DNA of 64,000 bases, taken from NCBI RefSeq assembly GCF_024172185.1, contig NZ_JAMZEC010000001.1:5414001-5478000 (forward strand), written 5' to 3'. The stretch comes from Nonomuraea roseoviolacea subsp. carminata. Lineage in GTDB: Bacteria; Actinomycetota; Actinomycetes; Streptosporangiales; Streptosporangiaceae. The stretch's first letter is position 1, and each line of letters opens with the position of its first letter. Under the pieces are notes generated by a model. The model made no database searches, was not told where the DNA came from, and saw only the letters and a list, made by a program, of their open reading frames with translations. The position numbers and the translations under genes were made by a program. This document shows positions 8,028-16,063 of the stretch, piece by piece.

Positions 8028-8104
8028 CCCGCCGGCGGATCACTTAGGGCGGCATTACGCCCCATGTGGGACGGTGACAGCCGGAAGGCGAGCAAGGAGG
8101 CAAG

Positions 8105-8878
8105 GTGACGACTTTTCCCGGTGGCACCCGTGTCGAGATGATCGCCGGCATTCCGGTCAGCGTGGACATCAGGACCCCGCTGCCCGTACGGGAGCTCACC
8201 CCCCTCCTCGACAACGCGTTCGCCTGGCTGCGCTGGGTGGAGACCACGTTCCACCCCTCGCGCGAGGACAGCCAGATCGGGCGCCTGAACCGCGGCCAGA
8301 CCATCGAGCAGGTGCCCGAGCTGGTCGAGGTGCTGCACCGCTGCGACGAGCTGAGCGAGGCCACCGGCGGCTGGTTCGAGGCCCGCCGCGACGGCGTCGT
8401 CGACCCGTCCGGCTACATCAAGGGCTGGGCGCTGGAGCGGCTCTCGCGCGCCCTCGCCAACACCGGCGCGGGCGACCACCGCATCGACGCGGGCGGCGAC
8501 ATCAGGCTGCGCGGCTCGGCCGCGCCCGGCCGGCCCTGGGAGGTCGGCGTCCGCGACCCGCGCACCGGCCTGGTGCGCGCGGTGGTGGCCGCGCACGACC
8601 TCGGCATCGCCACCTCGGGCGGCTCGCCCGTCGTTGATCCGCGCACGGGACGGCGGCGCACGGGCGTCGACTCGGTCACCGTGATCGGCCCGGACCTGGG
8701 CGTCGCCGACGCCTACGCCACCGCCATGTACGCGATGGGCCCGATCCGCGCCCGGCGCTTCGCCGCCGAGACCGCGGTGCGGAGCCCGTACCAGAGCATG
8801 ATCATCGAGGGGGCCGGGCAGGAGTACACGACGCCCGGCTTCGCCGCGCACATCGCGCAGCCCAGCCTGGCCGGATAG
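8105..8878 (+). CDS. apbE: FAD:protein FMN transferase (ApbE family)
   Basis: A 257-aa flavin transferase that covalently attaches FMN from FAD to Thr/Ser of target flavoproteins. The family segments are visible: the N-terminal 'WVETTFHPSREDSQIGRLN', the central 'VDPSGYIKGWALER', the 'IDAGGDIRLRG' motif, and the C-terminal 'DSVTVIGPDLGVADAYATAM' with the metal-binding D-x-x-x-T region. No lipoprotein signal is present, so it is probably cytosolic. GTG start 8105 with AAGGAGG at 8094-8100. Its target may be the membrane redox protein upstream, although no FMN-binding domain gene lies nearby. Confidence 0.88.
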   Translation: MTTFPGGTRVEMIAGIPVSVDIRTPLPVRELTPLLDNAFAWLRWVETTFHPSREDSQIGRLNRGQTIEQVPELVEVLHRCDELSEATGGWFEARRDGVVDPSGYIKGWALERLSRALANTGAGDHRIDAGGDIRLRGSAAPGRPWEVGVRDPRTGLVRAVVAAHDLGIATSGGSPVVDPRTGRRRTGVDSVTVIGPDLGVADAYATAMYAMGPIRARRFAAETAVRSPYQSMIIEGAGQEYTTPGFAAHIAQPSLAG

Positions 8879-8914
8879 TCACGCGGCCGAGCCCAGCCGG
8901 GCCGGACAACCGGC

Positions 8915-8949
8915 GGGCCGCCCGCCCCCTCGCGGGGAGCGGGCGGCCC
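8915..8949. terminator. Hairpin between convergent genes
   Basis: A perfect 11-bp stem GGGCCGCCCGC/GCGGGCGGCCC with an inner CCCC/GGGG extension lies between the 3' ends of apbE (+) and the 91-aa gene (-). No T-run follows. It is probably a bidirectional terminator of the GC-rich actinomycete type. Confidence 0.6.
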
Positions 8950-8990
8950 GGTCGCCGTGCGAGAGACGCGGCTTCGGCCCCCGACGTCGG

Positions 8991-9266
8991 CTAGGCGTCC
9001 GGGTGCTTGGTCAGGTATTCGATGTAGATGGGCCGCAGCGCGTCGCCCAGCTCACCCTCACCCGCCGCCAGCGCGTCACTGAGCAGGGCCGAGACGCGGC
9101 TCAGGTCGGCGGCCGTCTCCTCCTGGTTGCCCGTGCTCGCCTCCGCGGCCGGGATGACCTTCAGCAGGTTCCACAGGAACCCCAGGTCCCCGTGGCGCAC
9201 GGCGTATCGGACGGCGCGATCGTGCAGCTCGCTGGCGGGCAACGACTCCAGGCCCTCGGTGTTCAT
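8991..9266 (-). CDS. Hypothetical protein, 91 aa
   Basis: A small soluble helical protein (MNTEGLESLPASELHDRAVR...) with no recognised domain. I chose ATG 9266 because GGGAGGAGATGAG precedes it at the right spacing; a longer reading to 9362 would add an Arg-rich, non-conserved-looking tail. The mid-region 'DLGFLWNLLKVIPAAEAS' and the C-terminal 'LRPIYIEYLTKHPDA' look like packed helices. Function unknown. Confidence 0.65.
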   Translation of the reverse strand: MNTEGLESLPASELHDRAVRYAVRHGDLGFLWNLLKVIPAAEASTGNQEETAADLSRVSALLSDALAAGEGELGDALRPIYIEYLTKHPDA

Positions 9267-9419
9267 CTCATCTCCTCCCTGGGGCCTCCTTCCCTCCGCG
9301 GGCAGCCGATAACGGCCTGACCGGCCACCGCGCGACCGACGCGTCGTGATCGCCGGGCGCATAGGGTCGAGACACGTCGGCCTACCGGGGCGCCCGCCGG
9401 AATGGGAGGATCCTCCAGC

Positions 9420-9800
9420 GTGAAGTTCATCATCAGGACCCTGGCGGCCGCGGTCGCCCTGTGGGTCGCCATCCAGTTCCTGGACGGCATCACGATCACC
9501 ACCGCCAAGTACTCACCCCAGTACTGGGGCACGCTGCTCATCGTGGCGCTGATCTTCGGTCTCATCAACGCCATCGTGAAGCCGATCGTCAAGACCCTCG
9601 GCTGCGCGATCATCGTCCTGACGCTCGGCGTGTTCCTGCTCGTCATCAACGCGGCCATGCTGCTGCTGACGAGCTGGATCGCCGGCGAGCTCGACATCCC
9701 CTTCCACGTGGCCGACTTCTACCCCTCCGCCTTCTGGGGCGCGATCATCATCAGCGTCGTGAGCTGGATCCTCGGGCTCATCCTCCCGGACGGCGACTGA
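9420..9800 (+). CDS. Phage-holin-4-like membrane protein
   Basis: A 126-aa protein with four hydrophobic helices and the 'FGLINAIVKPIVKTL' segment typical of the Phage_holin_4_2/YvlD membrane family. It is not a phage gene in this context, since no phage genes surround it. Start GTG 9420 with GGGAGG 10 nt upstream. It lies 4 bp before the ammonia-lyase homologue, so the two are probably co-transcribed. Confidence 0.8.
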   Translation: MKFIIRTLAAAVALWVAIQFLDGITITTAKYSPQYWGTLLIVALIFGLINAIVKPIVKTLGCAIIVLTLGVFLLVINAAMLLLTSWIAGELDIPFHVADFYPSAFWGAIIISVVSWILGLILPDGD

Positions 9801-9804
9801 CCTC

Positions 9805-11187
9805 GTGGAGCGCGCTCCCGTGATCCTCGACGGCGCCGGGCTGAGCTGCGGTGACGTCCACGCGGTCGGGTACGGCCGCGCGGAGGTCGCCGCCGGCCCG
9901 GCCGGCCGGGCGCGCGCCGCGTGGGCGGCCGCCCGTGAGCTGACCGGGCCGGTGTACGGCCGGGCCACGGGCGTCGGCGCGAACAAGGACGTGGCGGTCG
10001 AGCACGGCGGCCACGACCTGCTGCGCAGCCACGCCTGCGGGGCCGGGCCGCTCGTCGCGCCCGAGCGGGCCAGGGCGATGCTGGCGGTCCGCCTCAACCA
10101 GCTCCTGGCGGGCGGATCGGGGGTGGACCCGGCGGTGCTGCCGGTGCTGGCGTACGCGGTCAACGCGGGGTTCACGCCGCCGGTCCGTACGTACGGGGCC
10201 ATCGGCACCGGCGACCTGACGGCCCTGGCGACGACGGCGCTGTGCCTGCTCGGCGAGCTGCCCTGGCGCGGCCCCGAGCAGGGAAGCGAGCAGGGGAGCG
10301 GCCCCGAGCAGGGGAGCGCGCACAGTGGGGCGGGGGCGGCGCCGGTGTTCGCGCTCGCGCCCGAGGACGCGCTGCCATTCATCAGCTCGGGCGCCGCCAC
10401 CCTGGCCGACGCCGCCCTCGCCTGCCATCGCCTGCGCGAGCTGCTCGACGCGGCGCTCGGCGTCGCCGCCCTGTCGTTCGCGGCGGCCGGCGCCTCGGCC
10501 GAGCCGCTGGCGGCGGCCGTCCAGGAGGCCCGTCCCCACCCCGGGCAGGCCGCCGTCGCCGAGCGCCTGCGCGCGCTGCACGCCCCCGGCCCGTCCGCGC
10601 GCGTCCAGGACCTGTACGGATACCGCGCGTTCGCCCAGGTCCACGGCGCCGCGGTGGACGCCCTCGACCGGGCCGAGCGCGTCGTCGAGACCGACCTGAA
10701 CGCCGCCACCGAGAACCCCCTCGTCTCCGGCTCCCTCGCCTGGCACAACGGCAACTTCCACTCCGCGCCCGTCGCCCTGGCCCTCGACGCGCTGCGCGCC
10801 GCCCTGGTGCAGACGGCGCAGCTCGGCGCGGCGCGGCTGGCCACGCTGATGGACCCGGCGTACACGGGCGGGCTGCCGTTCCTGGCCGACCGTCCCGGGG
10901 CGTCGGGGGCGATGATCCTGGAGTACGTCGCCCAGGACGCGCTCGCCGAGCTGCGCCACCTGGCCGGCCCGGTGACGACCGGCACGGCGGTGATCTCCCT
11001 GGGCACGGAGGACCACGCGGGGTTCGCCACCCAGGCGGCCCGGCAGGCGCTGCGGTGCGTGGAGCCGTACGAGATCGTGCTGGCCTGCGAGCGTGTCGCC
11101 GCCACCCGCGCCCTGAACGGCCCCGCCCCGGACCGCCCGCTGACCGGCGACCTCGACGCGGCCCTGTCCGCCCTCCGCACCCCCTGA
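9805..11187 (+). CDS. Aromatic amino acid ammonia-lyase-like protein, altered MIO motif
   Basis: A 460-aa member of the HAL/PAL superfamily. Conserved parts include the catalytic-Tyr loop (VYGRATGVGANKD, Y51), 'DLNAATENPLV' and 'GTEDHAGFATQAARQAL'. The cofactor loop, normally G-x-x-G-A-S-G-D-L, reads GAIGTGDL at 131-138: it is one residue short and lacks the Ala-Ser-Gly that cyclises to MIO. The protein may therefore be a MIO-less homologue, or may use Thr135. An inserted Gln/Gly/Glu-rich stretch (~152-175) comes from a 12-bp DNA repeat. Weak ribosome site; GTG 9805 or GTG 9820 could be the start. Confidence 0.75.
   Translation: MERAPVILDGAGLSCGDVHAVGYGRAEVAAGPAGRARAAWAAARELTGPVYGRATGVGANKDVAVEHGGHDLLRSHACGAGPLVAPERARAMLAVRLNQLLAGGSGVDPAVLPVLAYAVNAGFTPPVRTYGAIGTGDLTALATTALCLLGELPWRGPEQGSEQGSGPEQGSAHSGAGAAPVFALAPEDALPFISSGAATLADAALACHRLRELLDAALGVAALSFAAAGASAEPLAAAVQEARPHPGQAAVAERLRALHAPGPSARVQDLYGYRAFAQVHGAAVDALDRAERVVETDLNAATENPLVSGSLAWHNGNFHSAPVALALDALRAALVQTAQLGAARLATLMDPAYTGGLPFLADRPGASGAMILEYVAQDALAELRHLAGPVTTGTAVISLGTEDHAGFATQAARQALRCVEPYEIVLACERVAATRALNGPAPDRPLTGDLDAALSALRTP
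10270..10317. repeat. 12-bp coding minisatellite in the lyase gene
   Basis: Three copies of GAGCAGGG(A/G)AGC at 10276-10287, 10288-10299 and 10306-10317, separated once by GGCCCC. They encode a low-complexity Glu-Gln-Gly-Ser insertion in an otherwise compact fold. Confidence 0.8.
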
Positions 11188-11240
11188 CCGCCCCGTGGAG
11201 AGCCCGCGCCCGCTGACCGGCCCGTGGGGCGAGTCCGCGC

Positions 11241-12074
11241 TCACTTCTCCAGGAAGTCACGCAAGGCCTTCACCAGCGCCTCCGGGCGGTCCTCCGGGAT
11301 GAGCGTGTAACTGTCGGCGATCTCGACCAGCCGCGCGTCCGGGAACAGCTCGGCCAGCCTGCGCCCGTGCTCGCGCGGCATCAGCCGGTCCTCGGCCGCC
11401 CAGACCACCAGCACCGGCCGGTCGAAACCGCGCATCCGCTCCGCCCAGTCGAGCAGCACCTCCTTGGCCGGCGTGGACCGGATGTAGGCGGCCAGGTCGC
11501 GGCGGATCGCCGGGTCGGTCGCGGCCGGCCGGAACCAGCCGTCCATCACCTCGTCCGGGACCGGCCGCTTGCTCATCCATCCCCACCCGCCGGGGGCGCG
11601 GCGCATCGCCCGCAGGCGCAGCGCCTTCATGGTCAGCCAGAGCCCGCCGGGGATCCGCGCGGCGGCGGCGATGGTCCGGCCCGGCAGTCCCGGCGGGTAG
11701 TTGTCGAACGCCTCGCACGCCGTCAGCACCAGGCGGCCCACCCGCTCGGCCCGGCCCTCCGAGATCAGCACCTGCCCGCCGCCCCAGTCGTTGAGGACGA
11801 GCGTCACGTCGCGCAGGCCGAGCCGTTCCAGGAACTCGCCCACGAGCAGCGCGAGGCCGCGCAGCGACAGGTCGGCGCCGGGCCGCATCGGCCGCCGGTG
11901 GCTGCCCAGCGGCAGGGTGGGCAGCACGCACCGGTACGCGCCCGCCAGCTCGGGGACGACCTTGCGCCACACGGTGGAGTCGATGGTCAGCCCGTGCAGG
12001 AGGACGACGACGGGCAGGTCGCCGCCGGTGTCCGCGTACTCGATCACTCCCGCGCTCAGCTCGATCTCCGGCAC
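11241..12074 (-). CDS. Alpha/beta hydrolase
   Basis: A 277-aa alpha/beta-hydrolase fold protein. It has the oxyanion-hole strand VVLLHGLTIDSTVW and an Asp-type nucleophile elbow region 'VLNDWGGG' (N-D-W-G-G-G, as in haloalkane dehalogenase/epoxide hydrolase relatives). The acid loop is 'VVWAAEDRLMP'. The C-terminal position where His is expected reads 'IADSYTLIPEDRP', with Tyr instead of His, so catalysis may be impaired or use another base. GTG 12074 with GGAGG upstream. It diverges from a TetR regulator that probably controls it. Confidence 0.8.
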   Translation of the reverse strand: MPEIELSAGVIEYADTGGDLPVVVLLHGLTIDSTVWRKVVPELAGAYRCVLPTLPLGSHRRPMRPGADLSLRGLALLVGEFLERLGLRDVTLVLNDWGGGQVLISEGRAERVGRLVLTACEAFDNYPPGLPGRTIAAAARIPGGLWLTMKALRLRAMRRAPGGWGWMSKRPVPDEVMDGWFRPAATDPAIRRDLAAYIRSTPAKEVLLDWAERMRGFDRPVLVVWAAEDRLMPREHGRRLAELFPDARLVEIADSYTLIPEDRPEALVKALRDFLEK

Positions 12075-12114
12075 GTCCGCCTCCGCTCGTCAGGACCGCT
12101 GCGATGATCGTTCT

Positions 12115-12138
12115 TGATAGATCGCTCTAGCGATAGAG
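12115..12138. promoter_or_regulatory. Candidate TetR operator
   Basis: Overlapping inverted repeats ATCGCT-CT-AGCGAT (12121-12134) and CTCTA-GCGA-TAGAG (12125-12138) fill the 72-bp gap between the divergent hydrolase and TetR genes. They end 9 nt before the TetR ATG. Confidence 0.65.
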
Positions 12139-12146
12139 TAGCGAGC

Positions 12147-12761
12147 ATGAACGCGGGGCCCGCGACGGGGAGACCGTCCACCAAGGAGCGCATCGTGACC
12201 GCCGGCGCCGAGCTGTTCCGGCGGCAGGGCTACACCGGCACCGGCCTGAAGCAGATCGTGGCGGCGGCCGACGCGCCGTTCGGCTCGGTCTACCACTTCT
12301 TCCCCGGCGGGAAGGAGCAGCTCGGGGCGGAGGTGGTGCGCACCTCCGGAGCCGCGTACGGCCGGCTGTTCACCGCCGCCATGGAAGCCGCGCCCGACCC
12401 GGTCACGGGCGTCCGCGACTTCTTCGCGGGAGCGGCGCGCACGCTGGTGGAGACCGGCTACGCCGACGCCTGCCCGATCGCCACCCTCGCGCTGGAGGTG
12501 GCGAGCACGAACGAGCCGCTGCGCCAGGCCACCGCCGAGGTCTTCACCGGCTGGATCACGCTCGGCACGGCCGCCTTCGCGGCGGCGGGGATCGGCGCGC
12601 GGCCGGCGCGCGAGCTGACGATCGTCCTGCTGGCGGCGCTGGAGGGCGCGTTCGTGCTGGCCAGGGCGCTGCGCAGCACCGAGCCGCTGGAGGCCGCCGG
12701 GGAGTCGGTCGCCGCGCGGGCCTCCGCTCTGCTCGGCTCACCGGACGCCGGGCGGGGATGA
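12147..12761 (+). CDS. TetR-family transcriptional regulator
   Basis: A 204-aa regulator. The N-terminal helix-turn-helix reads TKERIVTAGAELFRRQGYTGTGLKQIVAAADAPFGSVYHFF, close to the YxaF/LmrA-type subgroup. The C-terminal ligand domain (residues ~80-190) is Ala-rich and variable. ATG 12147 gives the usual short N-terminus; a longer reading from 12114 would run through the operator. It is predicted to repress itself and the divergent alpha/beta hydrolase. Confidence 0.88.
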   Translation: MNAGPATGRPSTKERIVTAGAELFRRQGYTGTGLKQIVAAADAPFGSVYHFFPGGKEQLGAEVVRTSGAAYGRLFTAAMEAAPDPVTGVRDFFAGAARTLVETGYADACPIATLALEVASTNEPLRQATAEVFTGWITLGTAAFAAAGIGARPARELTIVLLAALEGAFVLARALRSTEPLEAAGESVAARASALLGSPDAGRG

Positions 12762-12788
12762 CGCCTCGCCGCTCCGCCGCCTCGCCGC

Positions 12789-13355
12789 TCAGGCGCCCGC
12801 GGCGAGGGCGTCGCGGACGGTCATCAGGGCGAAGCCCAGCAGGTTGGTGCCCTGCCAGGTCGACGGGGACGCGGCGCGCTCGTCGCCGGCCGTCAGGCCG
12901 ATGCCCCACACCCGGTCGTTCGGGGCCGCCTCCACCAGGACCCGGCCGGCCGTGCCCGCCAGGAAGCGCCGCAGGTCGTCGTGCTGCCCGAACTTGGCGA
13001 GGTTGCCCTGCACCACGATGTCGAAGCGGCGGTCGTTCCACCGCTCCTCGTCGAAGCCCCGCACGGTCCGGCCGAGCTTCTTGGCCTCGCCCGGGTGGTC
13101 CGCGGCGAGGATCGCCTCCGCCGCCTCGTCGTCGCCGAACAGCCACGCCTTGTGGGCCATCATGTAGTGCTCGGCCGAGGCGAACGTGCGCCCGCCTGAG
13201 GTGAAGGTGACCGGCCACCACTGCGACAGGCAGCCGGGTCCCACGCCGCCGTCGCGGGCCGGGCGGTGACCCCAGAAGTAGAGGTAGCGCAGGACGCGGC
13301 CGGCCTGCTCGGCGGCGACGGCCTCGTCGAGGGTGCGGGGGAGGGGACCGGACAT
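12789..13355 (-). CDS. NADAR family protein (DUF1768, YbiA-like)
   Basis: A 188-aa NADAR-domain protein. Diagnostic pieces are 'YFWGHRP', 'LSQWWPVTFTSGGRTFASAEHYMMAHKAWLFGD', 'NDRVWGIGL' and 'WQGTNLLGFALM'. Family members are N-glycosidases acting on riboflavin-pathway intermediates or on ADP-ribosylated bases. The key Glu in SAEHYMM and the Trp residues are present. ATG 13355 is chosen; a GTG at 13364 is possible. Confidence 0.85.
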   Translation of the reverse strand: MSGPLPRTLDEAVAAEQAGRVLRYLYFWGHRPARDGGVGPGCLSQWWPVTFTSGGRTFASAEHYMMAHKAWLFGDDEAAEAILAADHPGEAKKLGRTVRGFDEERWNDRRFDIVVQGNLAKFGQHDDLRRFLAGTAGRVLVEAAPNDRVWGIGLTAGDERAASPSTWQGTNLLGFALMTVRDALAAGA

Positions 13356-13425
13356 GGTCCACACCGTGACACACCGGCGCGCCGGCGGTCGAGCCGATAA
13401 CCGTCAGACACCCCCCAGAGCGCCC

Positions 13426-13463
13426 CCGGAAGACGCCCGCCCTGGAGGACGGGCGTCTTCCGG
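13426..13463. terminator. Hairpin terminator after GH6 gene
   Basis: A perfect 14-bp inverted repeat CCGGAAGACGCCCG/CGGGCGTCTTCCGG with a 10-nt loop, 22 bp past the cellulase stop codon (minus strand) and upstream of the NADAR gene. No long T-run follows. Confidence 0.75.
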
Positions 13464-13485
13464 CGCTTGTGGGAACGGGAGCGGG

Positions 13486-14940
13486 TCAGGTGCCGTCGAT
13501 GAGGCGGACGGCGATGGCCGGGCTGAACTGGCCGGCCGGGACGCCGGGCGCGATGCCGCAGTTGCCGTCCGAGTCGCCGGGCACCTTCACCCACAGCAGC
13601 ATCTCGGCCGCCCCGCCCGCCTGGGCCGGGACGCCGAGCTTGCGGCCGGCCGGGTTGCACCACTCGCCGTTGGAGCCGTTGCCGTTGCGGCTGGTGTCGA
13701 TGACGAACGTCGCGGTGCCGCCGAGCGCGGACTTGACCGCCTTGGCGTAGGTGGCCGACTCGCTGGTGGTGTAGTAGTTCGAGACGTTCACCGAGAAGCC
13801 GCGGATGTTGCGCACGCCCGCGTTGGCCAGGCGTGTGGCCATGGTGCCGGCCGCGACCCAGCCGGAGTTGCCGCCGTCGAGGTAGGCCCACGTGCCGGTG
13901 GCCTTGTCGCGGAACTGCTGGGTGGCGTACGTGAGCATGCGGTTGCGCTCCTGGACGGCCGCGTCGCTCATGCAGCCGAAGTCGCCGAGGCTGTCGGGCT
14001 CGATGACGACGACCGCGGGCCGGTTGCCGATGCCCGAGGCGAACGCGGAGATCCACGTCTTGTACGCGGCCTCGGTCCCGGCGCCGCCGCCGGAGTGGCC
14101 GCCGCAGGCGTCCCGCCCGGGGATGTTGTAGGCCACGAGGACGGGCAGCTTGCCGGCCTTGTCGGCGGCGGCCACGTAGGAGGAGACGGCCGAGCCGATG
14201 TCGCTGTTCCAGTTGCCGAACCAGCGGGCCATCGGCTTGGAGGAGATGGCCGAGCGGATGCGCGCGGCGCGGGAGTCGCCGGAGTTGTCGCGCACCCAGG
14301 TGGCCGGGTTGGAGTCGGGGTCCACGTAGAAGCCGTCGGTCTGGGCGAGCGGTCCGGAGCCGGGCTTCGGGGTCGCCGTGGTGGTGGGCGTCGGCTTGGA
14401 GGTGGCGGTGGGCGTGGGAGCCGGGGTGGCGGAGGACGCCTCGGTGAGGGAGACGTCGTCCACGGAGAAGGTGTAGCCGGCGCCGCCGCCGAGCTGGAAG
14501 GACACCTGGCCGCCGGTCGTGGCCAGGGTGGAGGTGAAGGGGAAGCTGTAACGCTTGCTCGTGGTGCCGAGCGAGAAGGTCTTGGTGAGCGTCCGCGTGT
14601 ACGGCGAGGCGGCGAGCTGCACGGTGGTGACGGCGCTGGCCGGGGCCGAGGCGGAGGCGTCGAAGGAGAGCGTGTAGGTCTTGCCCTTGGCGAGGGTGAT
14701 GGCGTTCTGGCCGATCATGGCGTCCCAGGCGTTGGCGGTGCCGCCGGTCACCTTGACCTGGAGCCGGCCGCCGCTGACGGCCATCGAGGTGTCGGCGGAG
14801 TTCCACCATGGCGTGGTGCCGCCGGCGAAGGTGCCGTTGACCACGAGCTCGGCCGCCGCGGAGGCGGGGGTGGCGGCGGCGGCCGTGGCCACCGTCGCGG
14901 CCGAGGCGGTGATCGCCAGCACGCGGGTTAACAACCGCAT
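13486..14940 (-). CDS. Secreted glycoside hydrolase family 6 cellulase with N-terminal CBM
   Basis: A 484-aa exported enzyme hydrolysing beta-1,4-glucan. It has a Sec signal (residues 1-29, ending ATPASAAA), a beta-sandwich carbohydrate-binding module (~30-167), a Pro/Thr linker (~170-197) and a GH6 catalytic domain (~198-484). Catalytic aspartates sit in YNIPGRDACGG (D277) and VVVIEPDSLGD (D316, the acid). AAAGGAC lies 7 nt before ATG 14940. The placement of the binding module before the catalytic domain is seen in other actinomycete GH6 enzymes. No cellulose-repressor (CebR) palindrome was seen upstream. Confidence 0.92.
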   Translation of the reverse strand: MRLLTRVLAITASAATVATAAAATPASAAAELVVNGTFAGGTTPWWNSADTSMAVSGGRLQVKVTGGTANAWDAMIGQNAITLAKGKTYTLSFDASASAPASAVTTVQLAASPYTRTLTKTFSLGTTSKRYSFPFTSTLATTGGQVSFQLGGGAGYTFSVDDVSLTEASSATPAPTPTATSKPTPTTTATPKPGSGPLAQTDGFYVDPDSNPATWVRDNSGDSRAARIRSAISSKPMARWFGNWNSDIGSAVSSYVAAADKAGKLPVLVAYNIPGRDACGGHSGGGAGTEAAYKTWISAFASGIGNRPAVVVIEPDSLGDFGCMSDAAVQERNRMLTYATQQFRDKATGTWAYLDGGNSGWVAAGTMATRLANAGVRNIRGFSVNVSNYYTTSESATYAKAVKSALGGTATFVIDTSRNGNGSNGEWCNPAGRKLGVPAQAGGAAEMLLWVKVPGDSDGNCGIAPGVPAGQFSPAIAVRLIDGT

Positions 14941-15059
14941 CTATTCGTCCTTTCGGGCGATGCAGTACCGGAGATCCAACTATCACAGGACATCAATGAT
15001 CATGTGACGAAATGTCGGAACATCGGTCAGGACGCGGCGAGGGAGAGGGGCCGCACGTC

Positions 15060-15087
15060 AGGGGTATATACGCTGGCCAGTAGGGGT
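15060..15087 (+). promoter_or_regulatory. Two AGGGGT elements 22 bp apart
   Basis: AGGGGTATA (15060-15068) and TAGGGGTTTA (15081-15090) repeat with a 22-bp period, two helical turns, 55-80 bp before the SMP-30 start. The second copy matches the TAGGGGTT element found in promoters of the gene cluster to the right. Confidence 0.5.
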
Positions 15088-15141
15088 TTATGCGACTCGG
15101 GTGACTTGGTAGGAAGAATCCACCCTGAGGAGGTTCCGCGC

Positions 15142-16053
15142 ATGGATCTCGTACCGCTCGAACTCGAAGCGCTGGACGCCCGGATCGCCGCCATCAGCGG
15201 CGACCGATGGCTCGAACGCCTCTACCGGGGCACCCGGTGGGCCGAGGGCCCCGTCTACTTCCCCGCCGGCCGCTTCCTCGTCTGGAGCGACATCCCGAAC
15301 GACCGCATGCTGCGCTGGGACGAGCCGACCGGCGCGGTCGGCCCGTTCCGCGAGCCGGCCGGCTACACCAACGGCAACACCCTCGACCGCGAGGGCCGCC
15401 TGGTCTCCTGCGAGCACGGCGCCCGCCGCGTGACCAGGACCGAGCACGACGGCCGGATCACGGTGCTCGCCGACCGGTGGGAGGGCAGGCGCCTCAACAG
15501 CCCCAACGACGTGGTGGTGCGCTCCGACGGCTCCGTCTGGTTCACCGACCCGCCGTACGGGATCCTCGGCCACTACGAGGGGCACCGCGCCGAGCAGGAG
15601 ATCGACGGCTGCCACGTCTACCGGATCGACCCGGTGACCGGCGAGGTCCGGGTCGTGGCCGACGACTTCGCCCGGCCGAACGGGCTCGCGTTCTCCCTGG
15701 ACGAGAGCCGCCTCCACGTCGCCGACACCGAGCGCAATCAGGTGCGCGTCTTCGACGTCCACGACGACGGGAGCCTGTCGGGCGGCAAGGTGTTCGCCGA
15801 GCACACCGGCAGGGGCGGCTTCGACGGGCTGCGGCTGGACGAGGAGGGGCGTCTGTGGGCGTCGGTCGGCGCGGCGATCCACTGCTACCACCCCGACGGC
15901 GCGCTCCTCGGCCGGATGATCCTGCCGGAGGAGACCTCCAACCTCGTCTTCGGCGGCCCCAAGCGCAACCGGCTGTTCGTGACGGCCACGACGTCCGTCT
16001 ACTCGATCCTGCTGAACGTCAGAGGAGCCCGCCCGGTGTGGGCGGGCTCCTAG
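15142..16053 (+). CDS. SMP-30/gluconolactonase family protein
   Basis: A 303-aa six-bladed beta-propeller lactonase. Metal-ligand motifs are in place: 'RWAEGPVYFPAG' (Glu), 'NSPNDVVVRSDGSVWFTDPPYG' (Asn/Asp) and 'LHVADTERNQVRVFD' (Asp). Such enzymes hydrolyse sugar or aromatic lactones. I chose ATG 15142 because GAGGAGG lies 8 nt upstream; a longer reading from 15004 has no ribosome site. Its last codons double as the left and right arms of a terminator hairpin. Confidence 0.88.
   Translation: MDLVPLELEALDARIAAISGDRWLERLYRGTRWAEGPVYFPAGRFLVWSDIPNDRMLRWDEPTGAVGPFREPAGYTNGNTLDREGRLVSCEHGARRVTRTEHDGRITVLADRWEGRRLNSPNDVVVRSDGSVWFTDPPYGILGHYEGHRAEQEIDGCHVYRIDPVTGEVRVVADDFARPNGLAFSLDESRLHVADTERNQVRVFDVHDDGSLSGGKVFAEHTGRGGFDGLRLDEEGRLWASVGAAIHCYHPDGALLGRMILPEETSNLVFGGPKRNRLFVTATTSVYSILLNVRGARPVWAGS
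16024..16050. terminator. Terminator hairpin inside the SMP-30 3' end
   Basis: A perfect 11-bp stem GGAGCCCGCCC/GGGCGGGCTCC with a 5-nt loop ends one base before the TAG stop. It lies between the convergent SMP-30 (+) and GH92 (-) genes, so the last protein residues (RGARPVWAGS) are dictated by the hairpin. Confidence 0.7.
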
Positions 16054-16063
16054 CGACAGGTGA

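Noticed and set aside
9420..9800. Prophage holin
   Set aside because: The holin-4-like fold is common in chromosomal membrane proteins and no phage genes lie nearby.
14995..15002. Palindrome ATGATCAT as a cellulase operator
   Set aside because: It is short, AT-rich and unlike the CebR consensus with GAGCGCTC; chance occurrence is likely.
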